From an uncultured Lachnospiraceae bacterium (GTDB taxonomy: Bacteria > Bacillota > Clostridia > Lachnospirales > Lachnospiraceae), in contig CAMNGO010000013.1 of assembly GCA_946538445.1 (NCBI GenBank), forward strand, positions 1 to 22,470: 22,470 nt of DNA, in the 5' to 3' direction. Shown here piece after piece: positions 16,122-22,470 of this stretch (within the stretch, counting starts at the first letter, position 1; the number at the start of each line of letters is the position of its first letter). The notes beneath the pieces were generated by a model, which saw nothing but the letters and a program-made list of their open reading frames with translations, was not told the origin of the DNA and ran no database searches. A program made the translations under genes and the position numbers.

Positions 16122-16619
16122 ATGAATAAAGTTGTTTTGATGGGTCGTTTGACTCGTAACCCGGATGTTAGATATTCACAGGGTGAACGTGCAACGTGCG
16201 TAGCAAGATATACTTTGGCAGTCAACAGGAGATTCAAAAGAGATGGTGAACCGGACGCAGATTTCATCAACTGTGTAGCCTTTGGGCGCCAGGGTGAGTT
16301 TGCCGAGAAGTACCTGAAACAGGGTACTAAGGTCGTAATCTCCGGAAGAATCCAGACAGGCAGTTACACAAACAGAGAAGGCGCTCGCGTCTACACTACA
16401 GATATCGTTGTGGAAGAGCAGGATTTTGCAGAGAGCAAGGCCAGTGCAGCAAATTACAATGGCGGATATTCTGCAAACAGCGGTTTCCAGAATGCTCCCG
16501 CAGCTGAGCCTCAGGCACCGGCCCGCCCGGATCCGGCCTTTGCTAACGGTGGTCAGGCTGCAGGCGATGGCTTCATGACGATACCGGAAGGAATTGAAGA
16601 AGAACTGCCTTTTATTTAA
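16122..16619 (+). CDS. ssb: Single-stranded DNA-binding protein
   Basis: The 165 residues have an N-terminal OB fold at about 1-107 (MNKVVLMGRLTRNPDVRYS, FINCVAFGRQGEFAEKYLKQG, VVISGRIQTGSY). A disordered Asn/Gly/Ala/Pro-rich linker follows. The acidic C-terminal tip EELPFI is the variant of the DDDIPF peptide that recruits replication and repair partners. AGGAGG lies before ATG 16122. Its place between rpsF and rpsR is the conserved Firmicute arrangement, so this is the housekeeping ssb rather than a mobile-element copy. Confidence 0.97.
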   Translation: MNKVVLMGRLTRNPDVRYSQGERATCVARYTLAVNRRFKRDGEPDADFINCVAFGRQGEFAEKYLKQGTKVVISGRIQTGSYTNREGARVYTTDIVVEEQDFAESKASAANYNGGYSANSGFQNAPAAEPQAPARPDPAFANGGQAAGDGFMTIPEGIEEELPFI

Positions 16620-16646
16620 TGAGATAGGAATCAGGAGGTAATATCA

Positions 16647-16907
16647 ATGGCTTATACAAAAGATCGCGGCGATTCTCCTATGAGAAGAAGAGGCGGCCGC
16701 AGGAGAAAAAAAGTCTGCATTTTCTGTGCAGATTCCAATGCAGTAATCGATTATAAAGATACTAATAGATTAAAAAGATATGTATCCGAGAGAGGTAAGA
16801 TCTTACCGAGAAGAATCACTGGTACATGTGCAAAGCATCAGAGAGCTCTCACTGTAGCAATCAAGAGAGCAAGGCACGTGTCCTTGATGCCTTACACAGC
16901 AGAGTAA
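16647..16907 (+). CDS. rpsR: 30S ribosomal protein S18
   Basis: The 86 residues form S18 with a basic N-terminus (MRRRGGRRRKK) and the core DYKDTNRLKRYVSERGKILPRRITG. Cys24, Cys27, Cys61 and His64 fit the zinc-binding (C+) form of S18. It partners S6 on the platform of the small subunit. AGGAGG precedes ATG 16647. It is the last gene of the operon, and a terminator follows at 16950. Confidence 0.97.
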   Translation: MAYTKDRGDSPMRRRGGRRRKKVCIFCADSNAVIDYKDTNRLKRYVSERGKILPRRITGTCAKHQRALTVAIKRARHVSLMPYTAE

Positions 16908-16949
16908 TCCTGATATTGCTCGAAAACCAATCATTTCAAACAGCGCAAT

Positions 16950-16983
16950 AAAAAAGCCACAGCGATCATGCTGTGGCTTTTTT
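16950..16983. terminator. Bidirectional terminator between rpsR and the convergent secreted-protein gene
   Basis: The run AAAAAAGCCACAGC (16950-16963) pairs perfectly with GCTGTGGCTTTTTT (16970-16983) around loop GATCAT. A-run and T-run flank the stem, so it works on both strands. It serves rpsR (plus) and the gene at 16987-17628 (minus), whose stop lies 3 bases away. Confidence 0.9.
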
Positions 16984-16986
16984 AGG

Positions 16987-17628
16987 TTACCAGGTAAAAT
17001 TTTCGTTATGTGCATGAAGCCATTTATCAGGCTTGGTAATCTTGGCTTTTCCTTTTATCATTCCCTTAATTTTCTTGTTAAAAGATGATTTGGAAATAGT
17101 ATTTTGGGAACTACCGTAATAATACCATGGACCGTTTTCCACGCTGCCGCCTTTGATAGATTGACGGGCTTTTGAGGCAATGGATTTGAATTTTCCATTT
17201 CTGAATTTAAAGCAACTGTAACTCTCTCCTCCGTGACCCAACTGATTCATAATCAGTGATTTAGAACTTTTATAGTAAGAGATTTTTGCAAGACCGTAGG
17301 AATCGGTTCTCAGTATACACTTTATCTTACCATTTTTGACCTGAAAAATATCGAGGCCATACATGCTTCCCCCACTGCCTTTGGATGACGGGAAATAGTT
17401 CGCCAATAGTTCATGAACACCGTCTCCTGTCACGTCCATATATTTATATGAGATGCCGCTGGAATTATTGTAAAGACTGGTATACTTAGTTTGCAATACT
17501 TTGTGAGCTTTCTTGTTTTTGTTTTTCAGACTGGCAGCCTGGGTTTTTGGCGCTGTGATGACCGGCATCATGAAAAGGATGACAAAAGCTGCTATGATAA
17601 GCCGAATCAGTTTCTTTTTACTTTTCAT
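16987..17628 (-). CDS. Secreted protein of unknown function
   Basis: The 213-residue protein has a clear Sec signal peptide (MKSKKKLIRLIIAAFVILFM) with a likely cut after TQA. The mature part is very basic (many Lys) and rich in Ser, Gly and Tyr. Residues around 63-76 read YMDVTGDGVHELLA. This is a D-x-T-G-D-G loop like those in secreted clostridial proteins that bind calcium or carry VCBS/FG-GAP-like turns. I recognise no enzyme motif. AGGAGG precedes ATG 17628, and a near-consensus promoter lies upstream at 17713-17741. It is a single-gene unit sharing the terminator at 16950-16983 with rpsR. Confidence 0.8.
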   Translation of the reverse strand: MKSKKKLIRLIIAAFVILFMMPVITAPKTQAASLKNKNKKAHKVLQTKYTSLYNNSSGISYKYMDVTGDGVHELLANYFPSSKGSGGSMYGLDIFQVKNGKIKCILRTDSYGLAKISYYKSSKSLIMNQLGHGGESYSCFKFRNGKFKSIASKARQSIKGGSVENGPWYYYGSSQNTISKSSFNKKIKGMIKGKAKITKPDKWLHAHNENFTW

Positions 17629-17712
17629 ACATGAATCCCTCCTGCAATCTTAAAATGTTAGGTTTCGTAAGATGTAAGATAACAAAATACCTACCATCCT
17701 ACTTACATTCTC

Positions 17713-17741
17713 ATTATAATCCCTGCTTTTTCAGCCGTCAA
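17713..17741 (-). promoter_or_regulatory. Strong sigma-A promoter of the secreted-protein gene
   Basis: On the minus strand, -35 TTGACG (17736-17741) and a perfect -10 TATAAT (17713-17718) are 17 bases apart. The leader of about 80 nt contains a 7-bp inverted repeat, ATGTAAG with CTTACAT. Confidence 0.75.
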
Positions 17742-17837
17742 TAACAGCAGAAAGGCCATCCAGGCTTATCGGGACCAGGATTTTCCAAAAAACTATGAAT
17801 TTACTGAGACAGATATATTAAATTTCTGTTAAAAGGC

Positions 17838-17866
17838 TTGAAAGTGGAGAAAAAAGAAGTTATACT
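17838..17866 (+). promoter_or_regulatory. Sigma-A promoter of the YgjP-like metallopeptidase gene
   Basis: -35 TTGAAA (17838-17843) and -10 TATACT (17861-17866) are 17 bases apart, 54 bases before ATG 17920. Between this and the divergent promoter at 17713-17741 I see nothing else recognisable. Confidence 0.65.
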
Positions 17867-17919
17867 TTAAAATAACACATTAAATTGTGATAACTATGTT
17901 CAGGAAGGGAGGTATTTTG

Positions 17920-18747
17920 ATGTCGAAGCTTCAGCTTGCGCATGGCGGATCAAAACTGGATATTAATCTTATTCTGGGAAGCTGGAGATACGTTAAGGTG
18001 ATCGTGAATGATGACCTGTCTATCGACATGAGAGTACCGATCGGAATGAAGCAGGAGATGATTGACAGTTATCTGAATTCCCATGCCGATAAGATCGTGA
18101 TGGAATACGAGCGGAAGAAGAACCGGAACCATCAGGCCCTTCCCACCATACTGGAACTGGAAGAGGGAAAACTGGTCTACCGCAATGGCCTGTTCCTGCC
18201 TTACCTGGGAAATATGGATCTGCAGCTTCGTATCCGGCATGTCCCGGAGGGGGAGGAGACCAGGATCTACCTGGATAGAGGAGAAGATGGCCGGAGGATC
18301 CTCACCATACGTACGGACAATGCCAACCAGGACTTCATCCGCTATTGTGTGATGAGATATTATAAAAAGAGTGCCAGTTCGATCGTGAAACGCTATGTGA
18401 AGGAATTCAGTGAAAAGCTGGGTCTTCCATACCGTAATGTCCATATCACCAACCTTACCACGGGATCCCGTTTTGAGATTCCGCGTTTCCGCTACAGCAA
18501 CCTGGCAGTCAAAAATCAGTCCACCTTGTGGGGACGATGTACCAGAAAACATACCTTAAAGTTTGACTGGAAACTGGCCATGCTGCCGGTGGAGGTGATC
18601 AAATATATCATCATCCACGAACTGACCCATGTGAAGAAGATGAATCACTCCTCCGCATTCTGGGGAGAGGTTGAGAAGATCATGCCGGAGTACCAGGAGT
18701 GCAGACGCTGGCTTGACCGGCATGGCAAAGAGTATGAAATTTTCTAA
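17920..18747 (+). CDS. YgjP-like (DUF45) zinc metallopeptidase
   Basis: The 275-residue protein has HELTH at 233-237 and the downstream His243 in MNHSSAFW. Both are signature metal ligands of the YgjP/DUF45 family, which is SprT-like and distantly related to M48. STLWGRCTRKHTLKFDWKLA matches the conserved strand before the active site. No signal peptide is seen, so it should act in the cytoplasm. Substrates are unknown; in some bacteria the family lies beside restriction systems, but not here. The frame is open to a GTG at 17887, but AAGGGAGG lies 7 bases before ATG 17920, which I take as the start. It has its own promoter and terminator. Confidence 0.9.
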   Translation: MSKLQLAHGGSKLDINLILGSWRYVKVIVNDDLSIDMRVPIGMKQEMIDSYLNSHADKIVMEYERKKNRNHQALPTILELEEGKLVYRNGLFLPYLGNMDLQLRIRHVPEGEETRIYLDRGEDGRRILTIRTDNANQDFIRYCVMRYYKKSASSIVKRYVKEFSEKLGLPYRNVHITNLTTGSRFEIPRFRYSNLAVKNQSTLWGRCTRKHTLKFDWKLAMLPVEVIKYIIIHELTHVKKMNHSSAFWGEVEKIMPEYQECRRWLDRHGKEYEIF

Positions 18748-18768
18748 TTTTTTAACCATTTTTCCATA

Positions 18769-18812
18769 AAAAGCTGCCGCAACGACCCGGGAACACAGTT
18801 GCGGCAGCTTTT
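18769..18812 (+). terminator. Terminator after the YgjP-like gene
   Basis: AAAAGCTGCCGCAAC (18769-18783) pairs perfectly with GTTGCGGCAGCTTTT (18798-18812) around a 14-base loop. The A/T ends make it possibly bidirectional. The mutY fusion gene starts 43 bases further on, and I see no clear promoter in between. Confidence 0.85.
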
Positions 18813-18855
18813 ATGTAATAGCCTTTATTATCAGTGATCAGAAGGAGAAAACATC

Positions 18856-20421
18856 ATGGACGATCGGCGGATCCAACATCCGATTCCACCCTTATACGAC
18901 CGGGAATCCCGCATTCTCATCCTGGGCAGCTTTCCTTCCGTTAAATCCAGGGAGACGGCTTTTTTCTACGGGCATCCTCAAAACCGATTTTGGAAACTGC
19001 TGGCTGCTCTCTTTTCAGAAGTTCTTCCTGTCACGGTTGAGGATAAAAGTGCATTTCTTCACCGCAACCATGTGGCTGTGTGGGATACCATCGCCAGCTG
19101 TGAGATTCAGGGTTCTTCGGATAGCAGCATCAAAAATGTGCAGGTCAATGATCTCTCGGTCATTCTGGACCATGCGCCCATTGAGAAGATATACTGTAAT
19201 GGTGCCAAATCCCATGAATATTACAGGAAATATATACAGGAGAACACAGGCAGAGAGGCAGTCAAACTCCCTTCCACCAGCCCGGCCAATGCGGCTTTTG
19301 GCATGGAGAAACTCCTGGATCACTGGAGGCAGATCTTGATTCCTCTTCGGATCGCACCTCCCGGAATCGGTCGGTCTCTTCTGGCCTGGTATGACTATAA
19401 CGGGCGGATTCTCCCCTGGAGAAGTGACCCGACTCCCTACCATGTCTGGATTTCCGAGATCATGCTCCAGCAGACCCGGGTGGAGGCTGTGAAGAACTAC
19501 TACGACCGTTGGATGGAAGAACTGCCGGATATCCCGTCTCTTGCCGGGGTATCCGATGAGAAGCTGATGAAACTCTGGGAGGGGCTGGGCTATTACAACC
19601 GGGCCAGGAACCTGAAAGAAGCTGCCCTGACAGTCATGGATAAATATGGTGGGCAGCTTCCCCACGATTATGAGGAACTCCTGTCTCTGAAAGGAATCGG
19701 ATCTTACACTGCAGGGGCCATTGCTTCCATCGCTTTCGGACTGCCCCGGGCAGCCGTTGACGGAAATGTCCTGCGGATTTTTTCCAGAATCCTGATGGAA
19801 CCCGGCAAGATCAATTCTGCCGGAACAAGGGGGAAACTGGAAAGGGAAGTCCTTCGTACCATGCCTCGGGAACGCCCGGGAGATTATAACCAGTCTCTGA
19901 TGGATCTGGGGGCCACGGTCTGCCTGCCAAACGGCCAGCCTCTTTGTGAGAAATGCCCCTGGGAGTCCGCTTGCCAGGCACATAATAATGGCGTAGAATG
20001 CGACTATCCGGTAAAAGAGCAAAAGAAACCCCGCAGAGTTGAAGAAAGAGGCGTCTTTCTGATAGAATGGGAAGGAAGATACCTTCTTCATAAACGGGAC
20101 CGAAAAGGGCTTCTGGCAGGTCTGTGGGAATTGCCTAATCTGGAGGGCGGTTTCACCGCGGAAAAGGTCAGGGAAGAGATGAGAACCAGAGGATTCTCTG
20201 ATTACATTTTAGAATCCCTTGGAGAAGGAAAACACATTTTCTCCCATGTGGAATGGCATATGACCGGATATCGGATCCGGCTTCAGGCTATGACAAAACA
20301 GTTTAGACAAATCCTCGATGAAGATGCTGACTGGGCGCTGGTGACCGGGCGGGAATTGGAAGAAAGCTATGCCCTGCCCTCGGCCTTTGACCGCTTTAAA
20401 AAACAGATAGACAAATCTTGA
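18856..20421 (+). CDS. mutY: DNA-deoxyinosine glycosylase (UDG family 6 type) fused to A/G-specific adenine glycosylase MutY
   Basis: One uninterrupted 521-codon frame encodes two base-excision repair enzymes. Residues 1-160 match DNA-deoxyinosine (hypoxanthine) glycosylases: LILGSFPSVKS (21-31), FFYGHPQNRFWKLL (36-49), VAVWDTIASC (73-82) and STSPANAAF (140-148). Residues 166-521 are MutY, with PWRSDPTPYHVWISEIMLQQ (catalytic Glu201), LWEGLGYYNRARNL, the hairpin LKGIGSYTAGAIAS and VDGNV (Asp302). The iron-sulphur cluster Cys are at 356, 364, 367 and 373, and a NUDIX-like 8-oxoG recognition domain starts near 398. The first cysteine spacing is 7 rather than the usual 6. MutY alone is about 350 residues. 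AAGGAG precedes ATG 18856. The fusion would join removal of deaminated adenine and of A opposite 8-oxoG. Confidence 0.92.
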   Translation: MDDRRIQHPIPPLYDRESRILILGSFPSVKSRETAFFYGHPQNRFWKLLAALFSEVLPVTVEDKSAFLHRNHVAVWDTIASCEIQGSSDSSIKNVQVNDLSVILDHAPIEKIYCNGAKSHEYYRKYIQENTGREAVKLPSTSPANAAFGMEKLLDHWRQILIPLRIAPPGIGRSLLAWYDYNGRILPWRSDPTPYHVWISEIMLQQTRVEAVKNYYDRWMEELPDIPSLAGVSDEKLMKLWEGLGYYNRARNLKEAALTVMDKYGGQLPHDYEELLSLKGIGSYTAGAIASIAFGLPRAAVDGNVLRIFSRILMEPGKINSAGTRGKLEREVLRTMPRERPGDYNQSLMDLGATVCLPNGQPLCEKCPWESACQAHNNGVECDYPVKEQKKPRRVEERGVFLIEWEGRYLLHKRDRKGLLAGLWELPNLEGGFTAEKVREEMRTRGFSDYILESLGEGKHIFSHVEWHMTGYRIRLQAMTKQFRQILDEDADWALVTGRELEESYALPSAFDRFKKQIDKS

Positions 20422-20431
20422 AGGAGGAAGT

Positions 20432-21208
20432 ATGAGATTTCGGCCATGTATCGATATACATAATGGAAAGGTAAAGCAGATCGTCGGCGGCAGCCTCCTG
20501 GATGAAGGGGATTATGCCCTGGATAATTACGTCTCGGAAAAAAACGGGGACTATTACGCCGGACTTTACAGGGACGCCGGACTGAAGGGCGGCCATATCA
20601 TCCTGTTGAACCCCTTGGGAAGTGAATATTATGAGGAGGATGTGAGACAGGCCTGCCTGGCTCTTGGGGCTTATCCCGGCGGGCTTCAGATCGGGGGAGG
20701 CATGAATGCGGACAATGCAGCCTTCTTCCTGAAACAGGGAGCTTCCCACGTTATCGTGACCTCCTATGTCTTCCGCGATGGAAAAATCAATTGGGATCAT
20801 CTGCAGGAGATGGTGGAGGCGGTTGGGAAGGAACATCTGGTGCTGGATCTCAGCTGCCGGAGTAAGGATGATACCTACTATATCGTCACGGACCGCTGGC
20901 AGAAATATACTCAGGTTCCCCTGAACCGGGAAACTCTTGATCTGCTGTCCGGTTACTGCAGTGAATTTCTGGTTCATGCAGTGGACGTGGAAGGCAAAGC
21001 AAAGGGGATCGAAGAGAACGTGGCGGCGCTTCTGGGTGAGTGGGACGGCATTCCCGTCACCTATGCAGGAGGTGTGGGTTCCTACCGGGATCTGTTGAAA
21101 CTGAAAGCATTAGGAAGAAACAAGGTGGATGTCACCATAGGAAGTGCTTTGGACCTGTTTGGAGGAGAAATGGAATTCAAAAAAGTTCTGGATCTGATCC
21201 GGGATTGA
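20432..21208 (+). CDS. hisA: Eukaryotic-type HisA (ProFAR isomerase)
   Basis: This enzyme catalyses the Amadori isomerisation of ProFAR to PRFAR in histidine synthesis. The 258 residues form a TIM barrel. FRPCIDIHNGKVKQIVGG carries the first catalytic Asp (Asp8), LVLDLSCR holds the likely second (Asp139), and LQIGGGMN and YAGGVGSYRD are phosphate-binding turns. The spellings RPCIDIHxGKVKQIVGG and VHAVDVEGKAKG point to the eukaryotic (HIS6-like) subgroup, which occurs sporadically in bacteria, rather than the common bacterial HisA. No other his gene is visible. AAGGAGG lies 5 bases before ATG 20432, and the gene starts 10 bases after mutY, so the two are probably cotranscribed. Confidence 0.9.
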   Translation: MRFRPCIDIHNGKVKQIVGGSLLDEGDYALDNYVSEKNGDYYAGLYRDAGLKGGHIILLNPLGSEYYEEDVRQACLALGAYPGGLQIGGGMNADNAAFFLKQGASHVIVTSYVFRDGKINWDHLQEMVEAVGKEHLVLDLSCRSKDDTYYIVTDRWQKYTQVPLNRETLDLLSGYCSEFLVHAVDVEGKAKGIEENVAALLGEWDGIPVTYAGGVGSYRDLLKLKALGRNKVDVTIGSALDLFGGEMEFKKVLDLIRD

Positions 21209-21230
21209 ACTAATGAAAAAATGATAAAAA

Positions 21231-21301
21231 GATGGCCTGTGACATATCATATCAGACAGGTTGCTTTGCAAACAGTCCGGTATGATATGTCACAGGCCAT
21301 C
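21231..21301. terminator. Long inverted repeat (21-bp perfect stem) between convergent hisA and cbiG
   Basis: Positions 21231-21251 and 21281-21301 are exact reverse complements around a 29-base loop, which itself can pair weakly (GTTGC with GCAAAC). On the minus strand the stem is followed by a T-rich run, so it should terminate cbiG transcription. On the plus strand the T tract is poor, but it may still stabilise the hisA transcript end. Confidence 0.75.
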
Positions 21302-21331
21302 TTCCTGTATTTTATAATTATAAAAGCGATC

Positions 21332-22405
21332 CTACAAGGATCTGGCCTTTGATAAGGCGATGGTGATCCCTTTATATTTTGCCTTGTCCACCAGGATGAT
21401 TCCACAGTCTGAAGCCAGATAGGAAGATGCGGTGGATACGGACAGAACACCTGTCTGCTTCTCCACATAGTCTGAAGCGGCGATGCCTAATCCCTGGATA
21501 TCCAGGGCCTCGATCTCTTCGGTGGGGATTACGGTCAAGGGGACTTGGAGCTTGTCGGCAAGGGCCAGAATGCCTGGTTCATCAGCTTTCAAGGGAATCG
21601 TGCTGATACATTTCAAAGAAAGAGGGCTCAGGCCTTCTTTTTTTAATGTATCCAGAAGGGCTGCTTCTATGGGGGGAGCTTCCATTCCCCTTTTGCACCC
21701 GATACCGGCGCAGATGGTCCTGGGCCGCAGATAAAGTACGGGAGCCTGCACACAGGCCTTTTCTTCTTCGGACAATGAGAAACCCTCATGGATGACTACC
21801 GTGGGGATATGAATGACCTGAGATCCCTTTTGCAGCAGGGAGGAATATTCTTCCGGAGTACAGAGGACAAATCTTCCTCTCTTCTTTCCCCGCCATAATT
21901 CAGGGTAGGTCGGTTCCGAGGATGGCATGGAGGAAACGACCACGATGGGCTTGCCTTCCAGCAAGGTGCCACTGATGGATTTCAGGACCTCGATGTTCTC
22001 AATGGACATGTGATACTTTTTGGCAAAGCTGTCAAAGGAAAGCTCACCTGCCACATCTGTGGCCGTGGTGATCACCGCCTCTCCACCGGAGAGAAAAGCC
22101 ATTTTCCTGGCCAGATCATTTGCCCCTCCCAGATGCCCGGAGAGAAGGCTGATGGCGAACCGGCCTTTCTGGTCCATCACCACCACCCCAGGGTCGCTGG
22201 TCTTGTGCGAGATGCAGGGAGCCAGGATCCGCACGACGATGCCGGTGGCCATGATGCAGACCAGGTAATCATAGTTTTCAAATGCTTTCCGCAGAGTTTC
22301 TTTAAAGTTTTCTTTTCCGTATATATCACCGGGATGGGAGGCAGATAAAGACTGGGCCAGTTTCTGGCCATCCGGTGTCAGATAAAAATATGCTGTTTTA
22401 CTCAT
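21332..22405 (-). CDS. cbiG: Cobalt-precorrin-5A hydrolase CbiG
   Basis: CbiG opens the delta-lactone of cobalt-precorrin-5A and releases acetaldehyde in anaerobic cobalamin synthesis. The 357 residues have the N-terminal CbiG region (YLVCIMATGIVVR at about 47-59, LLSGHLGGANDLARK at 87-101), a variable middle, and the C-terminal domain that starts near ICAGIGCKRG (231-240) and continues through SLKCISTIPLKADEPG. The length is normal for the stand-alone enzyme. AAGGA lies before ATG 22405. Transcription comes from the right, so other cobalamin genes probably lie beyond the window edge (inference). The hairpin at 21231-21301 ends the unit. Confidence 0.95.
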   Translation of the reverse strand: MSKTAYFYLTPDGQKLAQSLSASHPGDIYGKENFKETLRKAFENYDYLVCIMATGIVVRILAPCISHKTSDPGVVVMDQKGRFAISLLSGHLGGANDLARKMAFLSGGEAVITTATDVAGELSFDSFAKKYHMSIENIEVLKSISGTLLEGKPIVVVSSMPSSEPTYPELWRGKKRGRFVLCTPEEYSSLLQKGSQVIHIPTVVIHEGFSLSEEEKACVQAPVLYLRPRTICAGIGCKRGMEAPPIEAALLDTLKKEGLSPLSLKCISTIPLKADEPGILALADKLQVPLTVIPTEEIEALDIQGLGIAASDYVEKQTGVLSVSTASSYLASDCGIILVDKAKYKGITIALSKARSL

Positions 22406-22470
22406 AGGAATCCTTCCCTCTTCACATGAATTGACTGGGTCAGCCGTCTTGATTCTTATCTATGATTGTA

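Noticed and set aside
17629..17712. Short repeats (GTAAGAT twice, GTAGGATGGTAGG) in the leader of the secreted-protein gene
   Set aside because: The repeats are short and imperfect; only a 7-bp inverted repeat is clear. Not enough for a riboswitch or operator call.
19015..20091. 358-codon open frame antisense to the MutY fusion gene
   Set aside because: The sense strand has full MutY motifs throughout; the antisense translation is Pro/His/Gln-rich with no recognisable domain.
22406..22470. Possible tail of an upstream minus-strand cobalamin gene (a frame ending with TGA at 22440-22442)
   Set aside because: Only about ten codons are visible (IIDKNQDG then stop) and they match nothing I recognise, so no feature is called.
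1..22470. CRISPR arrays, insertion sequences, tRNA genes, toxin-antitoxin pairs, integrase or phage genes
   Set aside because: I looked for spaced direct repeats, transposase/integrase motifs, cloverleaf sequences and small paired frames on both strands and found none.

Overview
The window reads as chromosome from a low-to-mid GC Firmicute, most likely a Lachnospiraceae-type gut clostridium (inference). Reasons: strong AGGAGG-type ribosome binding sites, sigma-A promoters of the TTGACA/TATAAT kind, a large Gram-positive SRP RNA with an Alu domain, the order DUF951-rpsF-ssb-rpsR, class I lysyl-tRNA synthetase, and the anaerobic (cbi) cobalamin pathway. I see no insertion sequence, CRISPR array, prophage or tRNA gene. 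It looks like stable core chromosome with some accessory genes.

Left part (1-3183, minus strand): a membrane protein with a DUF6273 domain that runs off the left edge, then a DUF885-type lipoprotein with an HEGYPGH metallopeptidase motif. Each has its own sigma-A promoter. Centre-left (3395-9328, plus strand): tatD, rsmA and tadA (nucleic-acid quality control and RNA modification), then the SRP RNA gene ffs with a near-consensus promoter and terminator. Next come a class I lysyl-tRNA synthetase fused to a C-terminal tRNA-binding OB domain, and an exported trigger-factor-like lipoprotein ending in a 20-bp terminator hairpin.

Centre (9436-15659, plus strand): the most accessory-looking block. 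It holds a LytTR-family regulator with a degenerate receiver domain, a transmembrane Hanks-type Ser/Thr kinase with a helical extracytoplasmic half, and a 1144-residue surface protein. That protein carries seven (V/I)D-x-x-x-P hinge motifs between Ig-like modules and has a C-terminal membrane anchor. The kinase and surface-protein genes overlap by 95 bases. I infer an envelope sensing/signalling locus; a small DUF951 gene follows it. Then comes the ribosomal/SSB operon rpsF-ssb-rpsR behind a structured leader.

Right part (16950-22470): a bidirectional terminator, a secreted 213-residue protein of unknown role (minus), a YgjP-like metallopeptidase, and a single-ORF fusion of a family-6-type DNA-deoxyinosine glycosylase with MutY. 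These are followed by a eukaryotic-type HisA outside any visible his operon, and by cbiG on the minus strand, probably the distal gene of a cobalamin cluster that lies beyond the right edge. The last 65 bases cannot be assigned.
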